A DNA stretch of 64,000 nucleotides from Glandiceps talaboti (lineage: Eukaryota; Hemichordata; Enteropneusta; Spengelidae): positions 15,890,000 through 15,953,999 of the forward strand of contig NC_135558.1 in the NCBI RefSeq assembly GCF_964340395.1. Reading direction: 5' to 3'. Shown here in pieces: positions 13,464 to 24,515 of the stretch. The notes beneath the pieces were generated by a model. That model saw nothing but the letters and a program-made list of their open reading frames with translations, searched no databases and had not been told where the DNA came from. The position numbers and the translations under genes are program-made. The first letter of the stretch is position 1. Each line of letters starts with the position of its first letter.

Positions 13464-13789
13464 CTTAAGCAAGGTGACTTTCTTCTCACCTACTCTGCAC
13501 TTCCTATGCAGTCATCCAGAACTCCTGGTCTCCAAACATTTTGATTACTTGAATGTTATTTCAACGACCTTGATAAGGTGAGAAAAGGTCAATTTCTGGA
13601 GACTCTGTCATTGAATATCAGATAAAATTTAGGTCACTATTAATAATTTCATTTATATAGAATATATTTAAAATGCATAATCCTTGGCTCGACTGAAACA
13701 CACAACTTAATGTCATGCATATACGGTTACTGGACTTGGCTGTTTTCTCTGCACAGAAAATGAAGTTTTGTCACTTAAAATTGACAAGT

Positions 13790-14060
13790 TCTCCATCGTG
13801 AGCAAACAGATTTTTACCACGATTCACTTTCATACTACTGTTCAATTCTCAGTTTCATTTTTCGAAACACTACACATAAATATTGCAAAACTTTCATACA
13901 GATAACAGACCAAAATATCCAAAAAAAAGTACTTCTCTGTCATGACCAAACAGATTTTTACCACCGTTCACTTCCATACCACTCAGTTTCATTTTTTCGA
14001 AACACTACACTTTAAATATTGCCAAATGTTACATTTTAAAAGACCAAAATATCCAAAGAA
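13790..14060 (+). repeat. Tandem duplication, ~144 bp unit
   Basis: Two adjacent copies share CAAACAGATTTTTACCAC, CAGTTTCATTTTTCGAAACA, CACTACAC, AAATATTGC and GACCAAAATATCCAAA. The landmark AAACAGATTTTTACCA occurs at 13804 and 13948. Confidence 0.8.
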
Positions 14061-14418
14061 TATTGAAAAAGAGAGAGGCCATAAAATTATGTCTCGTTTT
14101 CAATAACAAACAATAGAAATTTGTATCATCATACTTTGCCAAACATCATTATAGCTTTCTGAGTAGGCAAACAATGATATTTTCAGATACGGTGATACCA
14201 AAAATAACCCAATGTAATCATAGTATACACAATACAATTGAGCCCCCTCTAGAGGCTATTCTGAACACAGCTGATCTACAAGTTTGAACAGACAACATGA
14301 ATGAAGTACAAAGATAATGTCTGCATACATTTTTTAACTTCCAGTCAAATTTTTTTGAACCATAGTTTCTCTAGGCAGGCAGAGGAGAGGGGGAATTCTC
14401 ATCAACACCATTATGTGT

Positions 14419-14582
14419 CAGTGTTTTTGTTAAGGGTGGTAAAGTATGTAAAATCTACCAGGGTTCCTTGTTATTTTACTGGGGTTCTCCCAAAAAAAAT
14501 TATGGAAGATTTTGTGGAAAACTATACAACCTTTTCCCCTTTCTGTTACTGTGGTTCCCCAACCTTGGCCAAAAAACACTTG
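14419..14582 (+). mobile_element. AATCTACC-family element, copy B (MITE-like)
   Basis: It starts CAGTGTTTTTGTTAAGGGTGG and ends CCCCAACCTTGGCCAAAAAACACTTG, forming imperfect terminal inverted repeats over about 20 bp. Internal family words are GTAAAATCTACCAGGGTTCC, TTTTACTGGGGTTCTCCC and AAAATTATGG. At 164 bp it is close to the inverted copy at 53921-54087. Overlapping 70-105 codon frames on both strands are incidental. Confidence 0.6.
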
Positions 14583-16664
14583 AGTATTTACTATAAATTT
14601 ACACGGGAACATTTCTAAATTGTTCCAAATTTGTAGAACTCTTAACAACCAACTTTATCTAAATTAGTTTTTTAAAAAAAAGACAAATTATGCAACATTT
14701 TACCAATATATAAAATTCATAACTGGTGAAATTTTTGTGATAATTCTTGCGTACAACAAAGTTGTGGGGGACATGATACCATACTTTAGTGAAACTATAG
14801 TACCGATCTACATTGTACCTGCTGGATGCCAGTAACGAAATGTTTCATTATCGTCAAGTTGTTTCTGGCGGGAACTTTCACCTTCGTATCTAACCTTTTG
14901 TACATTTTATTCATTCCAGTAGAGTAGAAGTCACTTTAATCAATAGTTTCCAGTTCTTATGACACGTTACAATTATAATGTTCCCTCGGGAGCTAAATCC
15001 TACAGATTACAGAATCTGAGGATGAATCATTTTAAAAAGTCAAATTCGATCACATCGGATTCATATCCAATCGAGATCCTTCTTTTCTGCACATGTGAAG
15101 TGTTGTCGTATAAAACATAATAAAACTACCCAAACAAAATCATAATTTTTCCCCCAAAAATGAAATTTTTTGCAAGTAAGTGAATGATTTTTCAAAATTC
15201 GTTGACAAGAGTTACGATAAACATACTATATTAGCATCAAATCGAAAATTGCAAACAAAAAATGAAATTTCTCATTTTTTCACAAATGGTGTGGAGCATG
15301 AGAAATTTTCTGCCATTTCATATATATTCATATATTTTATATTTCCCTTTTCTATCTAACAGATTATCATCGTATCAAAACTGTTTTCCCGGGACAAATC
15401 GTGCTAAAATGTCAGGTATTTTCAAATATAAAAAGATAAAAATCTGGAAATATTTGACAGAACAGTTTACAGTATAAAATATGTGCCAACTATAATGTTC
15501 CTTTACCAGCAGAGCAATAAACCTGTCATAAGTTAATTTATACATTTGAACTGACGAGGAGACTATTGGTCTATGCAAATCTGCTGTCATCTTATATTTG
15601 ATGAGGGGTTTCCCAATCTGAGAGGAAAGGGGCAGTACCAAGTGTCAAGTTGTGTTTATCTTTCTGCATGGCTTGTGATTTGTGAACGTTTCACCAGTAG
15701 GCACATGTGGGCATATGTTGAGTTGTAACAAATGATGGAGGATGACCAGAGTGTCTAGACGTCATGACAGCTGACGAAGTATTTTTAGAAATTTACTGCA
15801 TCAAAACATGTCCGTATAATTACCAGTTTTTAAAATTTATCTTCACAATTTTCCTCTCATTACACGAAAACGGAAAAGAAATAAGAATTTATGCATTCAT
15901 GGTGCTCTATTAATCACACTACATTTATCTAGGTTTCCGTCATTTGAATATCTGAAGCTTTCAATAATTTGCATAAATTTATCGCCCCTTGTCGGCCATT
16001 AATAACAAATTATCCAAAATTACACTTTTTTGCATCAAAATTTAGAATTTTCTTTAATGTCAAAATAAATTTCAATAATGTATTCACAATTGTATATTTC
16101 AAACAGAAAATAGCACCGCTGTGCAAACAAAATTACATTTTAAAAAAAAAAAAAAATTTGTAAATTTTGCAGTAAATATTTCACGAAATGGTTTTAAGAA
16201 AATAATGCAATTGCAAACAAAATGTACAAATTATTGAACCTGAAAATACTCCTATCTGAAAGATGAATGATACTAAATTTGCTGTACAAACTTCCAACAA
16301 TTTATGGTCCCACACTGCAGTAAAAGTTTACTACACTTTAAAGAGGACATTTCCTCATAAGTCAAACATAAACTGAAGAGAGTAACTGCTGAGCACTCAA
16401 AAAGGGAGAAAAAAAAGGGAAAAAAAGGAAAATTTAATACACGAATCAAAATGAAAACAAGGTTACGAATATTCACATGATTTTTGTTATTAGTTATTTG
16501 TTGTATATCACTGTCATTTGATGGATACAATTTATGGCCTACATGCTTTACAAAATTTAATGAATTGAAAATTCAATTTGGGCAAGGCAGTGGAAGTAAA
16601 TTAGGACTCCAAATGAGTGAAAAAGTTACTTTTGTTGAATTCTTACAAAGCATTCAATCAATCA
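14583..16664. other. Stretch without a gene
   Basis: About 2 kb of AT-rich DNA with no recognised exon, RNA or repeat beyond a poly-A near 16142-16155 and one TTTCTGGCGGGAAC (E2F-like) just upstream of 14876. Confidence 0.5.
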
Positions 16665-17010
16665 CAATGAGCTAGAGATGACACCCTGATTCCAAGTCAA
16701 CTCAGGCCTGAAATTCTTTCCCGGGCAAACGCTGTCGCAAACACCCCTATTTTTTGTCCTCGTGTATACAAAGACATTGCAATGAGCTAGAGATGACACC
16801 CTGATTCCAAGTCAACTCAGGCCTGAAATTCTTTCCCGGGCAAACGCTGTCGCAAACACCCCTATTTTTTGTCCTCGTGTATACAAAGACATTGCAATGA
16901 GCTAGAGATGACACCCTGATTCCAAGTCAGCTCAGGCCTGAAATTCTTTCCCGAGCAAACGCTGTAGCAAACACCCCTTTATGTTTTTGTCTCTGCTTGT
17001 AAAAAAAAAC
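16665..17010 (+). repeat. 115-bp tandem repeat, three copies
   Basis: Units start at 16665, 16780 and 16895 with CAATGAGCTAGAGATGACAC. Units one and two appear identical over all 115 bp. Unit three differs at scattered positions and decays after its first ~85 bp. Internal landmarks are CAGGCCTGAAATTCTTTCCC and GCAAACGCTGT. Near-identity of the first two copies points to recent duplication or conversion. Confidence 0.95.
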
Positions 17011-17689
17011 ATTTCAATATTATAGACACAAATTGATCAGTTTGATACACACAAAACTCTTCACAATCCTTCCTAAATTAATTTCCCTTTGCAATTTTTT
17101 GTCTTCATGTGTATTTGTACGTCCTACCACTTCCTACCTCCTACTACCCCGTCCAATTTTTGTCTCATTTTATCTTACTGCATGAAATCATTTCCCTAGT
17201 TACATATCGCGCCTCTGTTGACGCACACACGCAAGCAAACCTCTTGCAATCTACAGAACAAATATCGGTTCAGTCGACTATGACAGCCTTCAATGTAAAA
17301 AAAAAAAAAAAAAAAATACTAGAACCATTAACAAGATTGAAGCTCTTCAATTTTTTATAAAATGCAAACCCCTGAACCAATCACCAGGTTAATTATGAGC
17401 ACAGATCTGGCTGTTAAAGGAAGGCTAATACCAGATACACCAACAATAACAAACTCAGTCATTTAGTCTTCCTTGGGGACGTCGCCACACTATCACCATC
17501 TCAAATGGCTCTCCAAGCCAACTCTCCTCTGTCGACCTTTTTCACCCAGTAGCCATTAATCACGATATCTTCCCTGCATTTTCAAAATAGCTAAAGCTGA
17601 CTGACCGGTACAAATGTCTAACTATTGTGGTTTGCATTTTCAACCCACACTTTAATAGAGGGGATTCAAGCATCATTCACGTCTTTTCC
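17011..17689. other. Stretch without a gene
   Basis: Contains an A run near 17297-17316 and possibly one very degenerate relic of the 115-bp unit (TGAAATCATTTCCCTA near 17183). No gene seen. Confidence 0.45.
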
Positions 17690-18390
17690 ATGACTAGCAT
17701 GTCATATCCCACACAATCCCCATTAACAGTCGTAAGAGTTGTGCGATATGCAACCACTCTCACCTTCTCTCTCAAGTAGCGGTGTTTTTGTTTCGTTTTT
17801 GGAAACCCTGGTAACACCAAATCACGGTGCAAGGGATGTAGTGAATATTTCACACTTTCCTCATACGTTAGTCAGTATTTTGGCAAATCCTATACACAAC
17901 CACACGTTAGAAGAGTTATGAGATATGAGACATACAACCACTCTCACACTTCCCTCAAGTAGCGGGTGTTTCTGCTTCATTTTTTTGAAACCCTAGTAAC
18001 ACCGAATCACGGGGACATTAAGAGATGTAGTGAATATTTCACACTTTCCCCATACATTAGGCAGCATTTTGTCAAATCTTAACACAATCCTACATGTCGC
18101 AAGAGTCATGTGATATGCAACCACTCTCCCCTTTTCCTCAAGTAGCGAGTGTTTCTGAAACCCCGGTTACACCGAATCATGGGGCAAGGGATGTACAAAT
18201 GTAAATGTACATAGTGAATAGTTAAACACTTCCTCATACTCTAGTCATACACATAGACAGTTAGCAAATCTTACACAACCCAACACCATAAGAGTTATGC
18301 GATATGCAACCACTCTCACCTTCTATAAAGTAGCAGCATTTTTGCTTCGTGTTTTTAAATCTATGGTAACATAGATTCAAGGCATACAGG
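17690..18390 (+). repeat. ~185-bp tandem repeat, about 3.6 diverged copies
   Basis: The landmark AAGAGTT/AAGAGTCATGTGATATGC recurs at 17734, 17911, 18101 and 18290 (spacings 177, 190 and 189). Each unit also carries AACCACTCTC, CAAGTAGC, a TTCGTTTTTGGAAACCC-type segment, AACACCGAATCACGG and GTGAATA. A partial unit precedes the first landmark. The copies differ by substitutions and small indels, so the array is old. Confidence 0.9.
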
Positions 18391-19125
18391 GTGAAATGAA
18401 AATGTTCATTTCCCTGACGTACATGAGACAGTGGAAACCTATTCTGTATATATTATTGACCCTACATACATGTACACATACAGTTAAAATATCTATCTAC
18501 AAACTGCGGGCCATAAGATACACGTAAATATACTGTAAACTAAAGCTAAAGACTTATTTACGCTCATTTCGCGAGAAAACAAAAACGCAAAAATAAATAG
18601 TGACTAAAATGCCTTCTTGCACTTGAAACCAATGTCCTAGTCTGGTAATTAGTAAAAAAATTAGTGTTTAAGAACTCGCTGAAAACTGTAAAATCGCAAA
18701 ATTTTCTAGTAGCAGCGAAAATATCTCAATTTATATGTACACGACTCTAGTAGTACTATGTACGAAATAAAATTCAGAGCTGTCATTTCAGTCTTCAGTT
18801 CAAATAATATACAAATTTATACCCCAAAATGGATAGCCTGATGACAGGTTGAGGAAATTACACAAAGACAAACATCAAATGGTTTAAGTTTTCACAGCGA
18901 AATTGTGATTTAGAAATGTCACGATGAAAGATTTGTATATTTGCCTGGTGTGGGTTTACACTTATATTTGTAGCATAAAATACATGCACTCTGTTTGATG
19001 ACTGATTTTGGAATGGATGGGAATTACTAGTTGTCATTTTTTTTAAATGTATTTACCAAGTTTCTTCTTGAATGAAAGGATAAGTATTATGTCATGAAAG
19101 AGACAATAGGATTATGGAAGATATA
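18391..19125. other. Stretch without a gene
   Basis: No gene seen. 18531-18720 contains TACTGTAAAC, TTTCGCGAG and several CGCAAAA-type words that might be a worn element, but no boundaries can be set. Confidence 0.4.
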
Positions 19126-19175
<50 letters not shown>

Positions 19176-19275
19176 CTATATATTACTTGACATGTCAGAC
19201 ATATGTACATAAAGACAGACAGATGTACCTTGAACAGAGACGGACAACAGACAGACAGACACACAGACAGACAAA
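19126..19275 (+). repeat. (GACA)n microsatellite, two blocks
   Basis: A pure GACA/CAGA block of about 49 bp (19126-19174) and an impure block at 19214-19275. Minus-strand Cys-Leu-Ser-Val frames are translations of the repeat. Confidence 0.95.
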
Positions 19276-19786
19276 AACAAGCCAATACAAACAAACACTA
19301 TTTCTCACCTCCCCCCCCCAAAAAAAAAAAAAAATTACTTTCAATCGCTTTAAAAACAGAAATCAGCATCTCATAATTATGAAAAACTTCACAAACTGAA
19401 GATACTGAGACAACCCAAATTAATAGTTCTCATAAATCGTTGATTACTTTGTTATTTAGCAAATACCTTTTTACTGTCACAAGCTCAACTCATTGCTACA
19501 TTTGTAATAACGACAATTGAAGCTCAATGACAATGCTAATCTGATACGTGTATCGACACGACACGCGAAGCATTACTCACCGGTTGATAATATTTTTAAC
19601 TCTTCTTTGAATTTATGAGAATTTCATTATACAAACACTCGCTTTAAAACAAGTACTCTGAATTCTTGATTTTTGTTTGATACACAATTGGTCATTAGAG
19701 AAAGTTTTAAAGAGACATTTGACTGTCTAAAGAGGTACCTTTACAGACTATCTTACTTTTAAGTAGAGGTGTGTTTACTGCCTTTT
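19276..19786. other. Stretch without a gene
   Basis: Only a C8 run followed by an A run near 19311-19334 is notable. Confidence 0.45.
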
Positions 19787-20200
19787 CTTTGTCAAATTGT
19801 TGGGCTATTAAAGTTACGAAGTCAATACGAAGTTAAAAGTGTTGAAACTACAGAATCGTATAATAGCTTAGCGGGGTGATGTCAGGATTCTGCCATTAAT
19901 TATTAATGAATGATCTTAATCTACTATCTCTCAGACGTTGGGAGATCAGTTTCTTTTTGGTTCTGGTTTGAAAAAGATGCAGTTCTTTTTTTTTTTTTTG
20001 TCAAATTGTTTGGTTCTTACAGTTACAATATGAAGTTAAAATGTTGAGATTACAGAATTGTAAGATAAATTCAGCATAATGATGTCAAGATTTGTACATT
20101 ATCTGTAACCAATTCTTAATTTTTATATCGTTTTGATGTTTGAGATTGGTTCTTTAAAATCAGCAAGGATATGTTGTCTTTTTTTGTCTCTCGGACACAT
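19787..20200 (+). repeat. Tandem duplication, ~211 bp unit
   Basis: Two diverged copies start with TTTGTCAAATTGTT at about 19788 and 19998. Further matches are GAAGTTAAAA.TGTTGA, TACAGAATCGTA/TACAGAATTGTA, ATGATGTCAAGAT/GTGATGTCAGGAT, and a late TTGGTTCT segment. Confidence 0.65.
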
Positions 20201-20240
20201 TTACAACTTACTGATGAACAACTGAGTGTTTTGGGTCAGG

Positions 20241-20560
20241 TTTGGAAACTTTGGAACTAGAGAGGGGGAGAAGCCTCAAAAAATATACAGTTTTCTATGC
20301 ATTCCCACTTGTATTCAGACGCATAATTAGCGTTCTCTGCAAAGATTTGAAAACCTTGGTACTTCTTAGTAGTAAAAGTGATATTTTTTTCTACGCATTC
20401 AGTGTGATGTGCAGATTTCAGAACTCAATTAAAGAATGGGAGAAAATCTGGTAAAATTTACAGTTTTCTTCATGCTTGCAGTGTATTTACTTTCAAAGTC
20501 TGGGAACACTAGAGGTGGAATCTGATAAAATTTGCATGGATTTTCATATTTTGAAAAAAA
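20241..20560 (+). repeat. Degenerate tandem repeat, ~70-105 bp period
   Basis: Four poor copies are suggested by repeated GAAA.CTTGG or GGGAACACTAGAG segments, AAAATTTACAGTTTTCT/ATATACAGTTTTCTATGC and CATTCAGTG-like words. Boundaries are uncertain. Confidence 0.35.
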
Positions 20561-21580
20561 GCCTACAGAGTAAACAGAACTACTCAGAAATTCAAGTCAT
20601 TTTTGTGTAGTCACTTACTACAGATTAATTCCAAGCAGAAAGGACACTAAAATATCAGTATTCCTACACATTTGAAACTTTTTTGTGTTGAATTTAAGTA
20701 AAATCACCTACATGTAATAATACACAATAACGCTATAAACTAAACTGTAGTAAAAAACCCAACACCTTGTTCTAATATAGACAGTGAAACATTCACAAAT
20801 AATGCTTTAACAACTGGGTTTTCGTAAACAGGCTGCTTGCGAACAGAAAATTCTACATTACCTAAATCACTACGCTGGACTGCGACTGATCAATATCTTT
20901 CACACCTGCATACCACTTGAGCCCTTCTGATGTGTCACTTTTACTATGCTATTTTCTAAATGACTAGCAGTTTCATTACTTTTTATGACCGTGGAATTAA
21001 CTCGGCACATCCCAGCCTTTGTGAATGACCCAACACGCTGCTCAAAATTAATTTTATATATATACGGCGTGCGACATCTATTCTGCGTTCCGAGACCTTG
21101 ATTCGTTAGCAAAGATGCACACACCGACTCTTGTCTCTTTATTCCGAGTCATTTTCACACGTTGATCTCATTCAATGAAAGCTCTCCACCAAATCTTGCA
21201 ACCACATTATGGCTAACAGCGTGGCCTGATTTGTCAAAAACATTTTCACTCCATCAAAATCTCCGACCAAAATATGGCTAAAAGCACACACACTAAGTTG
21301 TCAACATTTTAAGATGAATCATTTTACAACCAGAAGAAAAAAGGATACACTGTTCTGATGACAAAACTATTCCTTGATCAGGGCTTAAATGTTTATGCAT
21401 GGAAGTCTCATTTAGCGCCAAATGACCTGTTTTGGTATAGTTTCCTTTAGATTTTCAGTAATTACAAACTGCAACCTTATAAAGTAAAAAAGTTGGTACT
21501 CTACACATGTACATGTACAAATGTACTTTGTCACCCACATACATTGTACATACATACACCACATGTGCACTCATAAATAG
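20561..21580. other. Stretch without a gene
   Basis: No exon or RNA recognised. A GC-richer patch at 20880-21130 is not convincingly coding on either strand. Confidence 0.45.
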
Positions 21581-21582
21581 AC

Positions 21583-21657
<75 letters not shown>

Positions 21658-21672
21658 TGCAGACAGACACAG

Positions 21673-21763
<91 letters not shown>
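21581..21763 (+). repeat. (GACA)n microsatellite, ~180 bp
   Basis: About 45 GACA units, interrupted once around 21656-21682 (ATGCAGACAGACACAG and a GACGGACA). It is followed at once by CATATACATGTATACATCAC, a flank nearly shared with the GACA array at 62.5 kb. Confidence 0.95.
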
Positions 21764-21783
21764 TATACATGTATACATCACTA

Positions 21784-23204
21784 TTTAACAAACCTCAGAA
21801 AACTTGACAAACTCATGAAATTCAACCAACAATTAAACAGTCTACACAGTTGTGGGATATCTTCTATTTAAAAAAAAAAAAAACATCTCAAAACATTCCA
21901 TATCAGGTGTTTTCAATACAGTTCCATAATTAGCATGCTATATCTTTTCTCAACCCTTGACTGGTGGCTTTATTCACTCCAAAAAAAAAAACACCCACAT
22001 AATACTATAGTTACAATTTCAGGTCATTTTTGCCAATCAAAAGCTGAAAGAGAAGAAAAGAATATATACAAAGAACACTTTCCTATCAACAGAGGAGTGG
22101 GGATTAGATACCTGCGTAGTTAACGGAAGATAATAGGTTGAAACGCAGACCTGTAATAGGTTGAATCGCGGACCTGTATCAAGTGAGACTAAGGGGAAGT
22201 CACTTTAAACGCACAAGAATAGACGGCGTCTGATTGAACTTAATCTAATTCTGAACGCAGAGCAGGAAATCTAAGAGGTCTTATTGTGATGCCTTTGCGA
22301 TAGGAAATGGAAAAAAAATCTCTTTGATTTACATCACATACAGATAATAGCCAAAAAGATCAAGCTCTCTATTGTACACTGACTCCCGACCAACCTAGTC
22401 TATATTATTGTGAAATTTACCCAATTTTCTCAAAAAGTGAACTTTGATATTACAAAAAGGGGAAATTAGTCTGAGCAATGAAGTAAATTTAGAAAGAAAA
22501 ATGGAAAAATTAGACGGGAATATTTGCAAACCATTATGTTGTATTCCTACCTTTCTTAGCCATCAATCAAAGCATGACTTGGCCATACTGATAGAAAAAG
22601 TTGATTAATGGACTTTTGTGTGTGATTTTTATATCGCCAAATGTATCAATTTGATCAAGTTAAAAGCTAGGTGCACAGATAGATGAACTAATTACAAACA
22701 CTTGAAATTCTAAAAGCGTAACAACCAAACCGTAAAATACCTGAGTACATATTTTTTTGAAAATAACTCTAATTTGATGATTTTTCCCCTTTCGACCACC
22801 AAATTTATGTCTTATTTTTGCAAATTTGCATGTAGATGACTGATTTTCATAGACAACTCATTAAATACTAACTAGTCACTTTTAATCCAGTGAAATAGTA
22901 AAACTAAAATTTGGATTTATATGGCAGCAGTGTAGTCGTTTGATGAGTTCTAATCTAAGCCAATCAGATGACGGTATTACATGACTAACAAGCAACAATG
23001 ATGGATTTTACAAATCCTGAAAAATGACATGATGGGCTCGGAATCACTGTCTAATAGCTTCAGACTTAAGTTAAATATCAGTAACTTTAAACTCAAAATC
23101 ATGCTCTGTAACTTCCACCATTTCAATGATCACTTTCATTTTACACGTAGTTCACTTTTGTGACTATATACGGTGTAACATCCACAACGTCTGCCATCTT
23201 GTTG
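21784..23204. other. Stretch without a gene
   Basis: Contains a 23-bp unit repeated twice at 22132-22177 (AATAGGTTGAA/T.CGC.GACCTGT) and A runs near 21871 and 21981. No gene seen. Confidence 0.45.
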
Positions 23205-23300
23205 AAGTAGATAAAAATCTACCTGGGTTCTCAATTTGTTCTATTTGCAAGCTGAAGTCCCTTTCAAAATCACTTTGGCGGCAAACACACAGATTTTACC
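23205..23300 (+). repeat. AATCTACC-family fragment, copy C
   Basis: GAAGTAGATAAAAATCTACC followed by TGGGTTCTCAA matches the core of the dispersed family. A later CAGATTTTACCCGATTTCC resembles its second half. The terminal repeats are not recognisable. Confidence 0.4.
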
Positions 23301-23314
23301 CGATTTCCTTAATT

Positions 23315-23452
23315 CTCAGTAGTGTTGATCTCATGTTACGTACGTACATACGTACATACATACATACATACATACATACATACATACATACATACATACA
23401 TACATACATACATACAATGTACATACATACATACATACATACATACATACAT

Positions 23453-23489
<37 letters not shown>

Positions 23490-23623
23490 TACATACATAC
23501 ATACATACATACATACACACTCAGAGATATAAAATACTCACTGCTCAGTAGTGTTGAACTCACTATTACGTACGTACCTACATACACACATACATACATA
23601 CATACATACATACATACATACAT

Positions 23624-23691
<68 letters not shown>

Positions 23692-23731
23692 ACACACACA
23701 CACACATACACACACAGATATATAAAATACG
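23315..23731 (+). repeat. Duplicated compound microsatellite (CATA/CA)
   Basis: Two consecutive units, each opening with CTCAGTAGTGTTGA.CTCA followed by TTACGTACGTAC and closing with CAGAGATATAAAATAC or CAGATATATAAAATAC. Unit starts are at 23315 and 23544, period 229. Each contains a long CATA array with internal CA runs. The whole microsatellite with its unique flanks was duplicated in tandem, after which the arrays diverged. Tyr-Ile-His-Thr frames here are repeat translations. Confidence 0.9.
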
Positions 23732-24340
23732 CTAATAAAAGAGTTCTGAACCCATTTGCATGTAGCTAAAATTCCAAACGTTTTGTAGGCCAATTATCGT
23801 AGAATCAGTATATAGATCAAAAACATTACTTCGCTGAATGTTTGTAATCGACTGATATCATCGTCTCATTTCACACAATATCTATGTTACAAAAAAACAC
23901 TTCCGAATAACGTTGCGCATTCTGAGTATCACATCTTTTCCACTAAATATTCCATACACTATACTTTCTTTATCAGCAGATTTCACAAATCGACTTTTAA
24001 CAAAATATTCCATAATCGAATTTGAATTCTGAGACCACTTTACTCAATCAACACGAAAAGGTTTCGGAATCTGTTCAAAATTATTCAATGTAATAAATCT
24101 ATGTTTTAAAAACATTTCTAAATCAAATTCGACTTTCTGAATACCATGCCAATTAAGTTGAAAATCTCACCGTACATACTTTAAAAAAAAATTAAACCTT
24201 GATGAAAACATCTACCTTGCAAAACATTCTCTGAATCAAGTTCAGTAATACCAGTATCAATATTCGATCGCTTTTTATAGTCTAACCATTCACTTTCTAC
24301 AAAAGTCAAATTTGTTTTGTTTGTTTTTTCTCTGCAATTG
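23732..24340. other. Stretch without a gene
   Basis: AT-rich; AATATTCCATA occurs twice (about 23946 and 24004), hinting at a worn repeat. No gene seen. Confidence 0.4.
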
Positions 24341-24515
24341 TCCACAAACTGCCTGCAGTGTAGATAACTGACACAAATACACACAGTGCCGCAGTTTTTA
24401 TGCTACTACAGACAACCGACACATATCCACACAGTGCCTGCAGTTTTTACACTACTACAGACGACCGACACATATCCACACACTGCCTGCAGTTTTTACG
24501 CCACTATAGGCAACT
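24341..24515 (+). repeat. 48-49 bp tandem repeat, ~3.5 copies
   Basis: The landmark CACACAGTGCC/CACACACTGCC recurs at 24380, 24428 and 24477, each followed by GCAGTTTTTA.(G/C)C.ACTA and GAC.ACCGACACATATC. A partial copy precedes at 24343. Confidence 0.85.

Noticed and set aside
18531-18720. Possible worn element with TACTGTAAAC and CGCGAG/CGCAAAA words
   Set aside because: No inverted ends or second copy in the window; boundaries cannot be defined.
23315-23735. Long Tyr-Ile-His-Thr and Cys-Val frames
   Set aside because: Direct translations of CATA and CA microsatellites on both strands. The same holds for frames at 6131, 19112, 21455, 48084, 50587, 51526, 54920, 56461 and 62284.
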